Made by a program: the position numbers and the translations under genes. This document shows, in pieces, positions 15,028 to 22,526 of a stretch of DNA of 27,602 nt. Origin of the DNA: Ruminococcaceae bacterium UBA5401 (lineage in GTDB: Bacteria; Bacillota; Clostridia; Oscillospirales; Acutalibacteraceae). The notes beneath the pieces were generated by a model. The model ran no database searches. It had not been told where the DNA came from and saw only the letters and a list, made by a program, of their open reading frames with translations. The stretch is from assembly GCA_002409675.1 (NCBI GenBank), contig DHOB01000023.1, positions 33,167-60,768 of the forward strand. Direction: 5' to 3'. Position 1 is the stretch's first letter, and each line of letters starts with the position of its first letter.

Positions 15028-17646
15028 CTATTTTGCGAGCTTGGAGAGCTCGAACAGCGTGTTCATGCACTCGATGGGCGTCAGGGTGTTCACGTCGAGC
15101 GCGCGGAGTTTGTCCATGATTTCGGTCTCGTTCGGCGGCGTGAGCGAGATCTGCTCCGGCTCCTCCCGCTCCGGCCGCTTCGCGGGCCGTTTTGCCGGGG
15201 CAGGCTCCCCGCCCGCGTTCAGCTGCGCGAGAATCTGCTTCGCGCGGGAGATGATGCGGTCCGGCACGCCCGCGAGCTTTGCGACCTCGATGCCGTAGCT
15301 GTCGTCCGCGCCGCCGCGCACAATGCGCCGCAGGAAGGTGATGTCGTCCCCGCGCTTTTTGACGGCGATGTTGTAGTTCTTCACGCCCGGGACCGTTCCC
15401 TCAAGGGCGGTCAGCTCGTGGTAATGGGTGGCGAACAGCGTTTTCGCGCCCAGGCGGCGCCTGTCGGCGACGTACTCCAGCACGGCGCGGGCGATGCTCA
15501 TGCCGTCGAACGTGGAGGTCCCGCGCCCGATTTCGTCGAGGATGAGCAGGCTGTCCGCCGTGGCCTCCCGGACGATTTCGGCGACCTCGGCCATCTCTAT
15601 CATAAAGGTGGACTGTCCGGCCGCCAGGTCGTCCGACGCGCCGACGCGGGTGAAAACCGCATCGACGACGCCGACCTGCGCGCTCTGGGCAGGGACGAAG
15701 CAGCCCACCTGCGCCATAATCGCAATCAGCGCAATCTGCCGCATATAGGTCGACTTGCCGGCCATGTTGGGGCCGGTGATGATGGCCACGCGGTTCTCGC
15801 CCTTGTCCAGCAGCACGTCGTTCGGGACGAACGGCTCCTCGAGGAGGGCCTCCACCACGGGGTGGCGGCTCTTTTTGAGGACGATTCTGCCGCTCAGGTC
15901 CACCGTGGGGCGCGTGTAGCCGCGGTCGACGGAAACCTGCGCGAACGAGAGCAGCACGTCCAGCCGCGCCACGGCCTGCGCCGTGGTCTGCACGCGGTTC
16001 ATCTGCCGGGCGGCCTCCTTGCGCACGGAGCTGAACAGCTCGTACTCGAGCTGGACGGATTTGTCGTGCGCGCCGAGGATGCGGCCCTCCAGCTCCTTGA
16101 GCTCCGGCGTGATGAACCGCTCGCAGTTCGTGAGCGTCTGTTTGCGGGTGTATTCGGGCGGGGCCTTGTCCTTGTAGGCGTTGCTGATTTCTATGTAATA
16201 GCCGAACACGCGGTTGTAGCCGACCCTGAGCTTCGGGATGCCGGTGCGCTCGCGCTCGCGCGCCTCGATTTTCGCAATCACGCCCCGGCCGCTGCTCATG
16301 TCGCTCTTGAGCAGGTCCAGCTCCTTACTGAAGCCCGGCTTTATCAGGCCGCCTTCCCGGACGGAAAACGGCGGGTCGTCCACAATCGCGCGCTCGAGCA
16401 GGTCCCGCACGTCCCTGAGCGGGTCGATTTCCCGATAAATCCGGCTCAGGAGGGCGCATTTTGCGTCTTTGAGCAGATTTTTCAGCGCCGGCAGGCGCCC
16501 CGCCGCATCGGAAAGGCTCCGCAGCTCCCGCGCGTTGGCGGAGCCGTAGACGATGCGGGACATCAGGCGCTCCAGGTCGTGGATGCCGGAGAGCTGCTCC
16601 GCGAGGCTGTCGCGCAGGATGCTGTCGCGCGTGAGCTCCTCGACGGCGTTCAGCCTGCGGTCGATGCGCGCCGGGTTCAGCAGCGGGCGCTCGAGCCAGC
16701 CGCGGATCAGCCGCTTGCCCATCGGGGTGCGGGTGCGGTCCAGCACCCACAGCAGGGAGCCGCGCTTCTCTTTGTTGCGCATGGTCTCCAGCAGCTCCAG
16801 GTTGCGGCGGGCCGTCAGGTTCAGCCGCATGTACTGCGCGCCGCTGTAAAGGTCGAGGGTGTCCATGCGCTCCAGGCCCGTGCGCTCGGTCTGGCGCAGG
16901 TAGCCGAGCAGCGCGCCGAGGGCGCCGGTCACTTCGGGCATGCCGTCCAGGCCCAGCTCCGCGGGGTCTTTTTTATGGAACTGCCGCGCCACGGGTGCGG
17001 CCGCCGCCCGCGGGTCGAACTGCCCGTCGTCCAGCAGCTCCAGGCTGGCGTGCAGGCGTGCGCGGATGAATTTCGCCAGGCCGGTGAGGTCCAGCGTGCC
17101 CTGGTTCACCAGCAGCTCCCGCGGAGAGAAGCGCGAAAGCTCGTTCTGCAGCCCGGCGGTCAGCTGCGCCGCGTTTTTGCCCGCAAGCAGCGTGGCGTGC
17201 GTCTCGCCCGTGGAGATGTCCGCAAAGCAGACGCCGGCGCGGTTGTCCCGCACGCAGAGCGCGCAGATGAAGTTGTTGCGCCCCTCGTCGAGCATGCTGC
17301 TCTCCAGCACCGTGCCGGGCGTAATCACGCGGATGATGCTCCGTTTGACCAGGCCCTTCGCGAGCTTGGGGTCCTCCATCTGCTCGCAGATGGCGACCTT
17401 GTGCCCGTTCGCAATCAGCCGCGCCACATAGGTCTCGTAGCTGTGGAACGGCACGCCGCACATCGGGGCGCGCTCCGCCTGCCCGCAGTCGCGCCCCGTG
17501 AGGGTGAGGTCCAGCTCCCGCGACACGAGCTTGGCGTCGTCGTAGAACATCTCGTAAAAATCGCCGAGGCGGAAAAACAGGATGGTGTCCGGGTACTGCT
17601 TTTTCATCTCGAAATACTGCCGCATCATCGGGGAAAGTGCCGCCAA
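15028..17646 (-). CDS. mutS: DNA mismatch recognition protein MutS
   Basis: This 872-aa protein binds mismatches and short insertion loops and signals to MutL. The N-terminal mismatch-wedge motif GDFYE (28-32) has the Phe-x-Glu pair. Connector, lever and clamp domains follow. The ABC-type ATPase has Walker A GPNMAGKS (625-632) and Walker B LLILDE (700-705), followed by the GRGTSTFDG signature. The C-terminal tail has a Pro/Ala/Lys/Glu linker and a last helix like other MutS1 proteins. Translation probably begins at TTG 17644-17646, with GGAGG at 17656-17660 and a 9-nt spacer; the ATG six codons later lacks such a site. It lies 35 bases after the ylbF-family gene. Confidence 0.97.
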   Translation of the reverse strand: MAALSPMMRQYFEMKKQYPDTILFFRLGDFYEMFYDDAKLVSRELDLTLTGRDCGQAERAPMCGVPFHSYETYVARLIANGHKVAICEQMEDPKLAKGLVKRSIIRVITPGTVLESSMLDEGRNNFICALCVRDNRAGVCFADISTGETHATLLAGKNAAQLTAGLQNELSRFSPRELLVNQGTLDLTGLAKFIRARLHASLELLDDGQFDPRAAAAPVARQFHKKDPAELGLDGMPEVTGALGALLGYLRQTERTGLERMDTLDLYSGAQYMRLNLTARRNLELLETMRNKEKRGSLLWVLDRTRTPMGKRLIRGWLERPLLNPARIDRRLNAVEELTRDSILRDSLAEQLSGIHDLERLMSRIVYGSANARELRSLSDAAGRLPALKNLLKDAKCALLSRIYREIDPLRDVRDLLERAIVDDPPFSVREGGLIKPGFSKELDLLKSDMSSGRGVIAKIEARERERTGIPKLRVGYNRVFGYYIEISNAYKDKAPPEYTRKQTLTNCERFITPELKELEGRILGAHDKSVQLEYELFSSVRKEAARQMNRVQTTAQAVARLDVLLSFAQVSVDRGYTRPTVDLSGRIVLKKSRHPVVEALLEEPFVPNDVLLDKGENRVAIITGPNMAGKSTYMRQIALIAIMAQVGCFVPAQSAQVGVVDAVFTRVGASDDLAAGQSTFMIEMAEVAEIVREATADSLLILDEIGRGTSTFDGMSIARAVLEYVADRRRLGAKTLFATHYHELTALEGTVPGVKNYNIAVKKRGDDITFLRRIVRGGADDSYGIEVAKLAGVPDRIISRAKQILAQLNAGGEPAPAKRPAKRPEREEPEQISLTPPNETEIMDKLRALDVNTLTPIECMNTLFELSKLAK

Positions 17647-17681
17647 CGCCTACCGCCTCCGCTCCGCAATTTTCCGTCCGC

Positions 17682-18095
17682 TCAGCGGCAGCCTGCGCAT
17701 GACGCGCAGTCCCCTCCGCAGGCCGGCGCCGTGTAGTCCGCCGTCTCCGGGTCTTCGCCGGCGGCGCTCTTCTCCAGGATGGCGGTCATGCGGCGCATCA
17801 GCAGGTCCAGCCCCGCCCTGGCCCTGTTGTACGCCGCCATGCGCGGATTTTTCATCACGGCGAAATAGCCGGCGTTCAGCTGCTGCCGGTACGTCTGGAT
17901 TTTGCCGTCGTCGCGCTCCTCCTGCGGCTTCTGCATCTCGCTCTGGAGCGCCAGCCGCCCGCGGTTGTACGCCCCGAGGAGGTCCTGCAGCGCCCCGTCC
18001 TCTTCCGCGGCCTGCGCGGCGAGGCGGAACTTCAGGTAGCGCTCGTCTTTCTGGATCTCTTTTCCCAGCTCCCTGGTCCGCTCGATAATATCCAT
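17682..18095 (-). CDS. YlbF/YmcA-family regulator with C-terminal cysteine cluster
   Basis: This 137-aa, mostly helical protein is of the YlbF/YmcA (RicF/RicA) family. In Bacillus subtilis these proteins form a complex with YaaT that carries [4Fe-4S] clusters and steers RNase Y mRNA maturation. Its position between miaB and mutS is that of ymcA (ricA) in Bacillus. The last twelve residues hold four cysteines, C126-x3-C130-x2-C133-x2-C136, which look like an Fe-S or metal site. The start is ATG 18093-18095. Which of the two Bacillus paralogues it equals cannot be decided; the family assignment is firm, the partner complex is inferred. Confidence 0.85.
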   Translation of the reverse strand: MDIIERTRELGKEIQKDERYLKFRLAAQAAEEDGALQDLLGAYNRGRLALQSEMQKPQEERDDGKIQTYRQQLNAGYFAVMKNPRMAAYNRARAGLDLLMRRMTAILEKSAAGEDPETADYTAPACGGDCASCAGCR

Positions 18096-18120
18096 AACCG
18101 GTTCTCCTTATTCTTTGATT

Positions 18121-19566
18121 TTATCGGTCCGGCACGGCCTCGCCGCGCAGAACCCATCCCTGTGCGGAAACGACCCTGACCTGCGCAAAACGGCCGAGCA
18201 GACCGTCCCCGCCGGGAAAATTCACGATTTCGTTCCCCTCCGTCCTGCCGCACAGCAGGCCGGTTCTGGGATTTCTCCCCTCGACCAGCACGCGGTACGT
18301 GCGGCCGACTTCGCCCGCGCACCGGGCCGCCGCGATTTTCTCCTGCTCGGCGCAGAGCCGCTGCAGGCGGCGCGTCTTTTCTTCGGCCGGCACGGGGTCG
18401 GGCAGCGCGGCCGCCCGCGTCCCCTCGCGCGGGGAATAGATAAAGGTGAACAGCGAGGTGAACTTCACCCGCCGAATCAGGTCCAGCGTTTCGCGGAACT
18501 CCTCTTCAGTTTCCCCCGGGAAGCCCACGATAATGTCGCTCGTGAGCGAAAGGCCGGGGATTTTTTTCCGCGCGTACTCGACGAACGCGAGGTATTTTTC
18601 CCGCGTATAGCCCCGGTTCATGGCGCGCAGCACGCGGTCGCTGCCGGACTGGACCGGCAGGTGCAGGTGGCGGCACAGGTGCCGGCCGGCCGCGATGGTG
18701 TCGATCAGCTCCCGCGTGGCGTCCTTCGGGTGCGAGGTCATGAACCGCAGGCGGTAGTCGCCTTCCACCGCGTCCAGCCGGCGCAGCAGCGCAGAAAAGC
18801 TGACCGGCTCCCGCAGATTTTTGCCGTAGGAATTCACGTTCTGGCCCAGCAGGGTGATGTCTTTGTACCCGGCCTGCACCAGCCCGCGGAACTCCCGCAG
18901 GACGGCGTCCGGCTCCCGGCTGCGCTCCCGGCCGCGCACATACGGCACGATGCAGTAGGAGCAGAAGTTGTTGCACCCGTACATCGCCGTGACGAACGCC
19001 TTCACGCGCCCGCCGCGGCGGACGGGCAGCCCCTCGACGATGTGCGCGTCCTCCTGCTCGTCGCCGCGCTCGAACACGCGGCGGCTGTCGGTGAGGACCG
19101 TCCAGAGAAGCTGGGGAAAGCGGTGCAGCACATGGGTGCCGAACACCAGGCTCACGAACGGGAATTTGCTCTCGATGCGCTGCGAGGCCGACTTTTCCTC
19201 CATCATGCAGCCGCAGACCGCCACAATCAGCGACGGGTGGCGGCGCTTGAGGTCCTTGAGGGCGCCCACGTTGCCGAAGACCCGGTTCTCGGCGTGGCCG
19301 CGCACGGCGCAGGTGTTGAACAGGATGAAGTCGGCGCGCTCCGCGTCGTCCGTGAACGAAAAGCCCATCTGCGCGAGAAGGCCCTTGAGCTTCTCGCTGT
19401 CGGAGACGTTCTGCTGGCAGCCGTAGGTGCGCACCAGCGCCAGGGGCACGCCGCCGCGCTTGCGCACCGCCATAATCTCGGCGACCCGCTTCACGTAGAA
19501 CTCCCGCGGATGCCGCGCCGCGGGCAGGCGCCGTGCGCTTTTTACACTCCGCTCCGCCAATGCCAA
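18121..19566 (-). CDS. miaB: tRNA-2-methylthio-N6-dimethylallyladenosine synthase
   Basis: This 481-aa radical-SAM methylthiotransferase converts i6A37 (made by MiaA) to ms2i6A37. The N-terminal UPF0004 domain holds the auxiliary-cluster cysteines C50, C86 and C120. The radical-SAM motif C198-x3-C202-x2-C205 (GCNNFCSYC) follows, and a TRAM RNA-binding domain closes the protein (about 410-475). The residues before C50 resemble the N-terminal extension of clostridial homologues. I use TTG 19564-19566 because no ATG occurs upstream in frame; its ribosome-binding site is weak (GGGGG), so the start is less certain than the identity. The gene heads the long minus-strand run, about 60 nt from a strong promoter. 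Confidence 0.94.
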   Translation of the reverse strand: MALAERSVKSARRLPAARHPREFYVKRVAEIMAVRKRGGVPLALVRTYGCQQNVSDSEKLKGLLAQMGFSFTDDAERADFILFNTCAVRGHAENRVFGNVGALKDLKRRHPSLIVAVCGCMMEEKSASQRIESKFPFVSLVFGTHVLHRFPQLLWTVLTDSRRVFERGDEQEDAHIVEGLPVRRGGRVKAFVTAMYGCNNFCSYCIVPYVRGRERSREPDAVLREFRGLVQAGYKDITLLGQNVNSYGKNLREPVSFSALLRRLDAVEGDYRLRFMTSHPKDATRELIDTIAAGRHLCRHLHLPVQSGSDRVLRAMNRGYTREKYLAFVEYARKKIPGLSLTSDIIVGFPGETEEEFRETLDLIRRVKFTSLFTFIYSPREGTRAAALPDPVPAEEKTRRLQRLCAEQEKIAAARCAGEVGRTYRVLVEGRNPRTGLLCGRTEGNEIVNFPGGDGLLGRFAQVRVVSAQGWVLRGEAVPDR

Positions 19567-19631
19567 ATGAGAATACCCCCGTCTTTTTTCCGAAATCTGA
19601 GAATGCGAATACGAATCATAGGTTAGAGATC

Positions 19632-19660
19632 ATTATACCATGGCGCGCCGGGCACTTCAA
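19632..19660 (-). promoter_or_regulatory. Sigma-A promoter upstream of miaB
   Basis: On the minus strand TTGAAG (19655-19660) and a perfect TATAAT (19632-19637) are 17 bp apart. Transcription would start near 19625, giving a leader of about 60 nt. It is the only near-consensus promoter I found serving the fifteen minus-strand genes 19566-2817. The -35 box lies about 30 bp from the plus-strand mntP -35 box. Confidence 0.82.
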
Positions 19661-19691
19661 GGAAAACCGGGGCGGCCCTGCGCCCTGGGAT

Positions 19692-19720
19692 TTGACAAAC
19701 GCGCCCCGGCCTGATAGGAT
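19692..19720 (+). promoter_or_regulatory. Sigma-A promoter of mntP
   Basis: A perfect -35 TTGACA (19692-19697) and a -10 TAGGAT (19715-19720) are 17 bp apart. The predicted start near 19727 leaves an untranslated leader of about 190 nt before the mntP ATG at 19917, far longer than needed for a simple ribosome-binding site. Confidence 0.82.
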
Positions 19721-19726
19721 ATTTTT

Positions 19727-19916
19727 TAATGCCTGGGCCTCGTTTGAAAAACCGGGGGACCTGTCTGTTTCGGCTAAAATCGTGCCGCCCAGCGTCAAAA
19801 ATGCTCGGAATACGGAAAATATTCCCGTGCTTTTCTCGTTCGGCGCAATTTTATCGCGAAAACCCGTCGGTTTGATTTATCAAGCAGGGCCCGGCTTCGC
19901 TTCGGGAGGAAATCCG
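19727..19916 (+). promoter_or_regulatory. Structured mntP 5' leader, candidate metal-sensing regulatory RNA
   Basis: The gene-free stretch from 19567 to 19916 holds two promoters and this leader. In it, CTGGGC (19733-19738) can pair with GCCCAG (19787-19792). A hairpin at 19803-19812/19820-19830 is followed directly by TTTTCTCGTT, like an attenuating terminator. CCCGG (19890-19894) can pair with TCGGG (19902-19906), overlapping the Shine-Dalgarno sequence at 19904-19910. mntP genes are often controlled by the manganese-sensing yybP-ykoY riboswitch, but I do not find its GGGGAGUAG-type 5' element. Function is inferred from length, structure and neighbour only. Confidence 0.45.
19803..19834 (+). 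terminator. Possible attenuator hairpin in the mntP leader
   Basis: The arms pair over about nine base pairs with one mismatch and one bulge (19803-19812 with 19820-19830, loop CGGAAAA), followed immediately by TTTT (19831-19834). The T tract is short, so termination would be partial. It lies 80-plus bases upstream of the mntP start, where a riboswitch expression platform would be expected. Confidence 0.4.
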
Positions 19917-20504
19917 ATGGACTATTTTTCGCTCTGCGGCATCGCCGCGGGGCTTGCGATGGACGCGCTCGCCGCCAGCATCACCAGCGGGGCCTGCACC
20001 CGCCGCGTCGGCTTCCGGTTCGCGCTGAAGCTCGCCTTTTTCTTCGGCCTGTTCCAGGGCCTGATGCCCATGGCCGGCTGGCTGGTCGGCAAGGCCGGGG
20101 AAAGCGTCATCCAGGCCGTGGACCACTGGATTGCGCTGATTCTGCTCGGGTACCTCGGCGTCAGCATGATGCTCGAAGCCCGCAGGAAACGGAAGCAGGG
20201 GGACCCGCGCCCGCTGCGGGACGACATCCCGATGAAAAGCATCCTGGCGATGGCCGTGGCCACCAGCATCGACGCGCTGGCCACGGGCGTGATTCTGCCC
20301 TCGGCCGTCGGGGCCTCCACCGCAAGGCTGATGGCCGTCTCGGTCCTGCTGATTGCCGTCATCACCTTTGCGATCTGCTTCGCGGGGGTCTTCGTCGGCC
20401 ACCGGTTCGGCACCCTGTGCGCGGGGCGCGCGGAGACCGCCGGCGGCGCCGTGCTGGCGGGAATCGGCGTCAAAATCTTCATTGAGCACATGTTTTTTTC
20501 GTGA
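19917..20504 (+). CDS. mntP: Manganese efflux pump MntP
   Basis: This 195-aa inner-membrane protein has six hydrophobic segments arranged as two homologous halves. Each half starts with the same signature: AMDALAAS with D16, and SIDALATG with D119. The charged loop between them (about 88-106) is rich in Arg, Lys and Asp. MntP proteins export Mn2+ and protect against manganese overload. The ATG at 19917 has GGGAGGA at 19904-19910; upstream codons in the same frame belong to the leader. It is transcribed alone from its own promoter. Its 3' end overlaps the convergent WYL regulator by 26 bp, with no terminator visible. Confidence 0.93.
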   Translation: MDYFSLCGIAAGLAMDALAASITSGACTRRVGFRFALKLAFFFGLFQGLMPMAGWLVGKAGESVIQAVDHWIALILLGYLGVSMMLEARRKRKQGDPRPLRDDIPMKSILAMAVATSIDALATGVILPSAVGASTARLMAVSVLLIAVITFAICFAGVFVGHRFGTLCAGRAETAGGAVLAGIGVKIFIEHMFFS

Positions 20505-21498
20505 TGCCGTACGCCTCGGCCATCCCGCGGATGCGGCGGAGCATCTCCTGCCGCAGGGGCTCCGGGGAAAGCACCCGCACCCGCCCGCCGTACTGGAGCA
20601 GCCACTGGAGGAACCCCTCGCTCACGTCGACCTCCACGCGGAGCGAGAAATCCCGCGGCCCGCGGCGCGTGAGGCGCACATCGTTGCCGAACTGGTCGAG
20701 CACGGCCTCCAGCAGGTCGTCGGAGCAGCAGAGCTCCACCCGCTGCCGCTCCCCGTGGTACATGTGGAACGTCCTGCGCGCGAAGTCGGCCGCGTCAAAG
20801 CGGCCGCGGTAAGAGCACACCTCCTCGAACGGGCGGGCCGCCTCGGCGAGCACCTCGGTGTGCTTCATCCGGTCCAGCCGGTAGACGCTCACGCTGTCGT
20901 ATTTGCCATAGTTGCCGGCAAGGTAGTATTTGTCGCCGCTCCAGATCATCGCGTAGGGGCTCACCACGAAGCTGCGGCCCGCGTCGGGTACGGCGCGGAT
21001 GCCCGAGAGCACCCGGTGGTGGTAGAGAAACGAGATTTTGCGCCCGGCCGCGATGGCGCGGCCGACCGCGTCGATGGCATAGTAGATCTCTTCATTGTCG
21101 AACTTGACGCGCTTTTCGACGTACACCTGCCCGCGGGCCTGCTCCGCCTGCCCTTCGCTGAGCAGGCCCTCCAGCTTTGCAAGCAGCTCGCGCGTCTTGC
21201 GCGGCGTGATGAACGGCGCGGCGAGCACGGCGTCCATCAGCAGCCGGACTTCCGGCGGCTCGAACGCGCGCTCCGCGAGGAAAAACCCCGGCCGCGGGTT
21301 CCGCGTGTACAGAATCTCGGCCCCGTAGCGCCGCAGCGCGCCGATGTCGCGGTAAAGCGTCTTGCGCGCGCACGCCACGCCCTTCTCCTCCAGCGCGGCG
21401 CAGAGCTCCCGCGAAGAAAGCGGGTGGGCTTCGTCCGTCTTCCGCTTCAGGATGTCGTACAGGACCAGTATCTTCAGCTTTTGCGGAGGATTTTCCAC
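20479..21498 (-). CDS. WYL-domain transcriptional regulator with DeoR/HTH_11-type N-terminus
   Basis: This 339-aa protein has an N-terminal winged helix (about 6-62, SSRELCAAL then RKTLYRDIGALRRYGAEI). A linker is followed by a WYL domain (about 145-235) with SFLYHHR, SPYAMIWSGDKYYLAGNY and SVYRLDRM, then a C-terminal WCX-type domain. WYL proteins bind nucleic-acid or small-molecule ligands and regulate many pathways, including DNA-damage responses; the ligand and targets here are unknown. The start is GTG 21496-21498 with AGGGGAG upstream. It converges on mntP with overlapping 3' ends and follows the transketolase genes on the same strand across an 83-bp gap holding a 13-bp hairpin. Confidence 0.88.
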   Translation of the reverse strand: MENPPQKLKILVLYDILKRKTDEAHPLSSRELCAALEEKGVACARKTLYRDIGALRRYGAEILYTRNPRPGFFLAERAFEPPEVRLLMDAVLAAPFITPRKTRELLAKLEGLLSEGQAEQARGQVYVEKRVKFDNEEIYYAIDAVGRAIAAGRKISFLYHHRVLSGIRAVPDAGRSFVVSPYAMIWSGDKYYLAGNYGKYDSVSVYRLDRMKHTEVLAEAARPFEEVCSYRGRFDAADFARRTFHMYHGERQRVELCCSDDLLEAVLDQFGNDVRLTRRGPRDFSLRVEVDVSEGFLQWLLQYGGRVRVLSPEPLRQEMLRRIRGMAEAYGITKKTCAQ

Positions 21499-21526
21499 CG
21501 CTCTCCCCTCCCCCCGAATCGACGGC

Positions 21527-21560
21527 GGGGCCGCGGGCGCAGTTTCCCGCCCGCGGCCCC
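21527..21560 (-). terminator. 13-bp GC hairpin downstream of the transketolase genes
   Basis: Perfect 13-bp arms (21527-21539 and 21548-21560) surround an 8-base loop, starting 21 bases after the transketolase C-subunit stop on the minus strand. No T tract follows on either strand. It may terminate or stabilise the transketolase message, or attenuate read-through into the WYL regulator. Confidence 0.55.
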
Positions 21561-21581
21561 GTGACCGAACAGGCCGTCCGG

Positions 21582-22526
21582 TTATTTTTTCAGGACCCGC
21601 CTGACCACTTCTTCAATATGGGAAGCGCACAGGCCGTACTGCTCCAGCAGCGCGGCGGCCGGGCCGGAATGGCCGAACTGGTCGTTCACGCCGATTTTCA
21701 CGACCGGGACCGGGCACTCGCTGCAGACCACGCTGCAGACGGCATCCCCCAGCCCGCCGATCACGTTGTGCTCCTCGACGGTGACGATTTTTCCCGTCTC
21801 CCTCGCGGCGCGCACGATGATTTCGCGGTCCAGCGGCTTCAGGGTGTGCAGGTTGATCAGGCGGGCGTCGATGCCCTCTTTTTCCAGCTCTCTGACCGCC
21901 TCCACCGCGCGGGAGACCATCAGGCCCGTCGCAATCACGGTGATGTCCCTGCCGTCGCGCAGGGTGATGCCCCTGCCGATTTCAAAATGGTAGTCGTCGG
22001 AGTTGTTGAAGCTCTCGACCGCCAGGCGGCCCAGGCGGATGTAGACCGGGCCGACATATTCGGCCGCGGCCTTTACGGCGGCCTGCATCTCGTAGTGGTC
22101 CGCGGGGTTCAGCACCACCATGCCCGGGATGGTGCGCATCAGCGCGAGGTCCTCCAGGCACTGGTGGGTCGCGCCGTCCTCCCCGACGGAGATGCCCGCG
22201 TGCGAGCCGGCGATTTTCACGTTCAGGTGCGGGTACCCGACGGAGTTGCGCACCTGCTCAAACGCGCGCCCGGCGGCGAACATGGCGAACGAGCTGGCGA
22301 ATGGAATCTTGCCGCAGGTGGCGAGGCCGGCCGCCACGCCGATCATGTTGCATTCCGCGATGCCGCAGTCGACGAAGCGGTCCGGGAACTTGTCCCGGAA
22401 AAAGAAGCTCTTGGTCGCGGAGGCGAGGTCGGCGTCCAGCACGACGACGTCCGGGTTGGTTTCGCCCAGCTCCGCCAGCGCGAGCCCGTAGCTTTCGCGG
22501 GTCGCTTTTTTCACCATTTCTGCCAT
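21582..22526 (-). CDS. Transketolase, C-terminal (pyrimidine-binding) subunit
   Basis: This 314-aa protein covers the pyrimidine-binding and C-terminal domains of transketolase. The catalytic glutamate is E58 in GIAECNMIG (55-63), and the downstream block GSHAGISVGEDGATHQ (107-122) is typical of the family. The C-terminal domain includes the KIVTVEEHNVIGGLG segment. With the N-subunit encoded immediately upstream it forms the active enzyme, which transfers two-carbon ketol units in the non-oxidative pentose phosphate pathway. Split transketolases are widespread in Clostridia and archaea. The ATG at 22524-22526 directly follows the N-subunit stop (TAAATG), with GGAGG 8 nt upstream. Confidence 0.95.
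   Translation of the reverse strand: MAEMVKKATRESYGLALAELGETNPDVVVLDADLASATKSFFFRDKFPDRFVDCGIAECNMIGVAAGLATCGKIPFASSFAMFAAGRAFEQVRNSVGYPHLNVKIAGSHAGISVGEDGATHQCLEDLALMRTIPGMVVLNPADHYEMQAAVKAAAEYVGPVYIRLGRLAVESFNNSDDYHFEIGRGITLRDGRDITVIATGLMVSRAVEAVRELEKEGIDARLINLHTLKPLDREIIVRAARETGKIVTVEEHNVIGGLGDAVCSVVCSECPVPVVKIGVNDQFGHSGPAAALLEQYGLCASHIEEVVRRVLKK

Noticed and set aside
15418..17736. A 772-codon open frame on the plus strand opposite mutS.
   Set aside because: It has no recognisable domain and is low in complexity. It is the mirror of a perfectly conserved mutS, and high G+C with rare stop codons produces such frames.
19541..19618. A 25-codon upstream ORF in the miaB leader, overlapping the miaB start in another frame.
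   Set aside because: Its ATG has no Shine-Dalgarno sequence, and nothing in its peptide resembles a known leader peptide.
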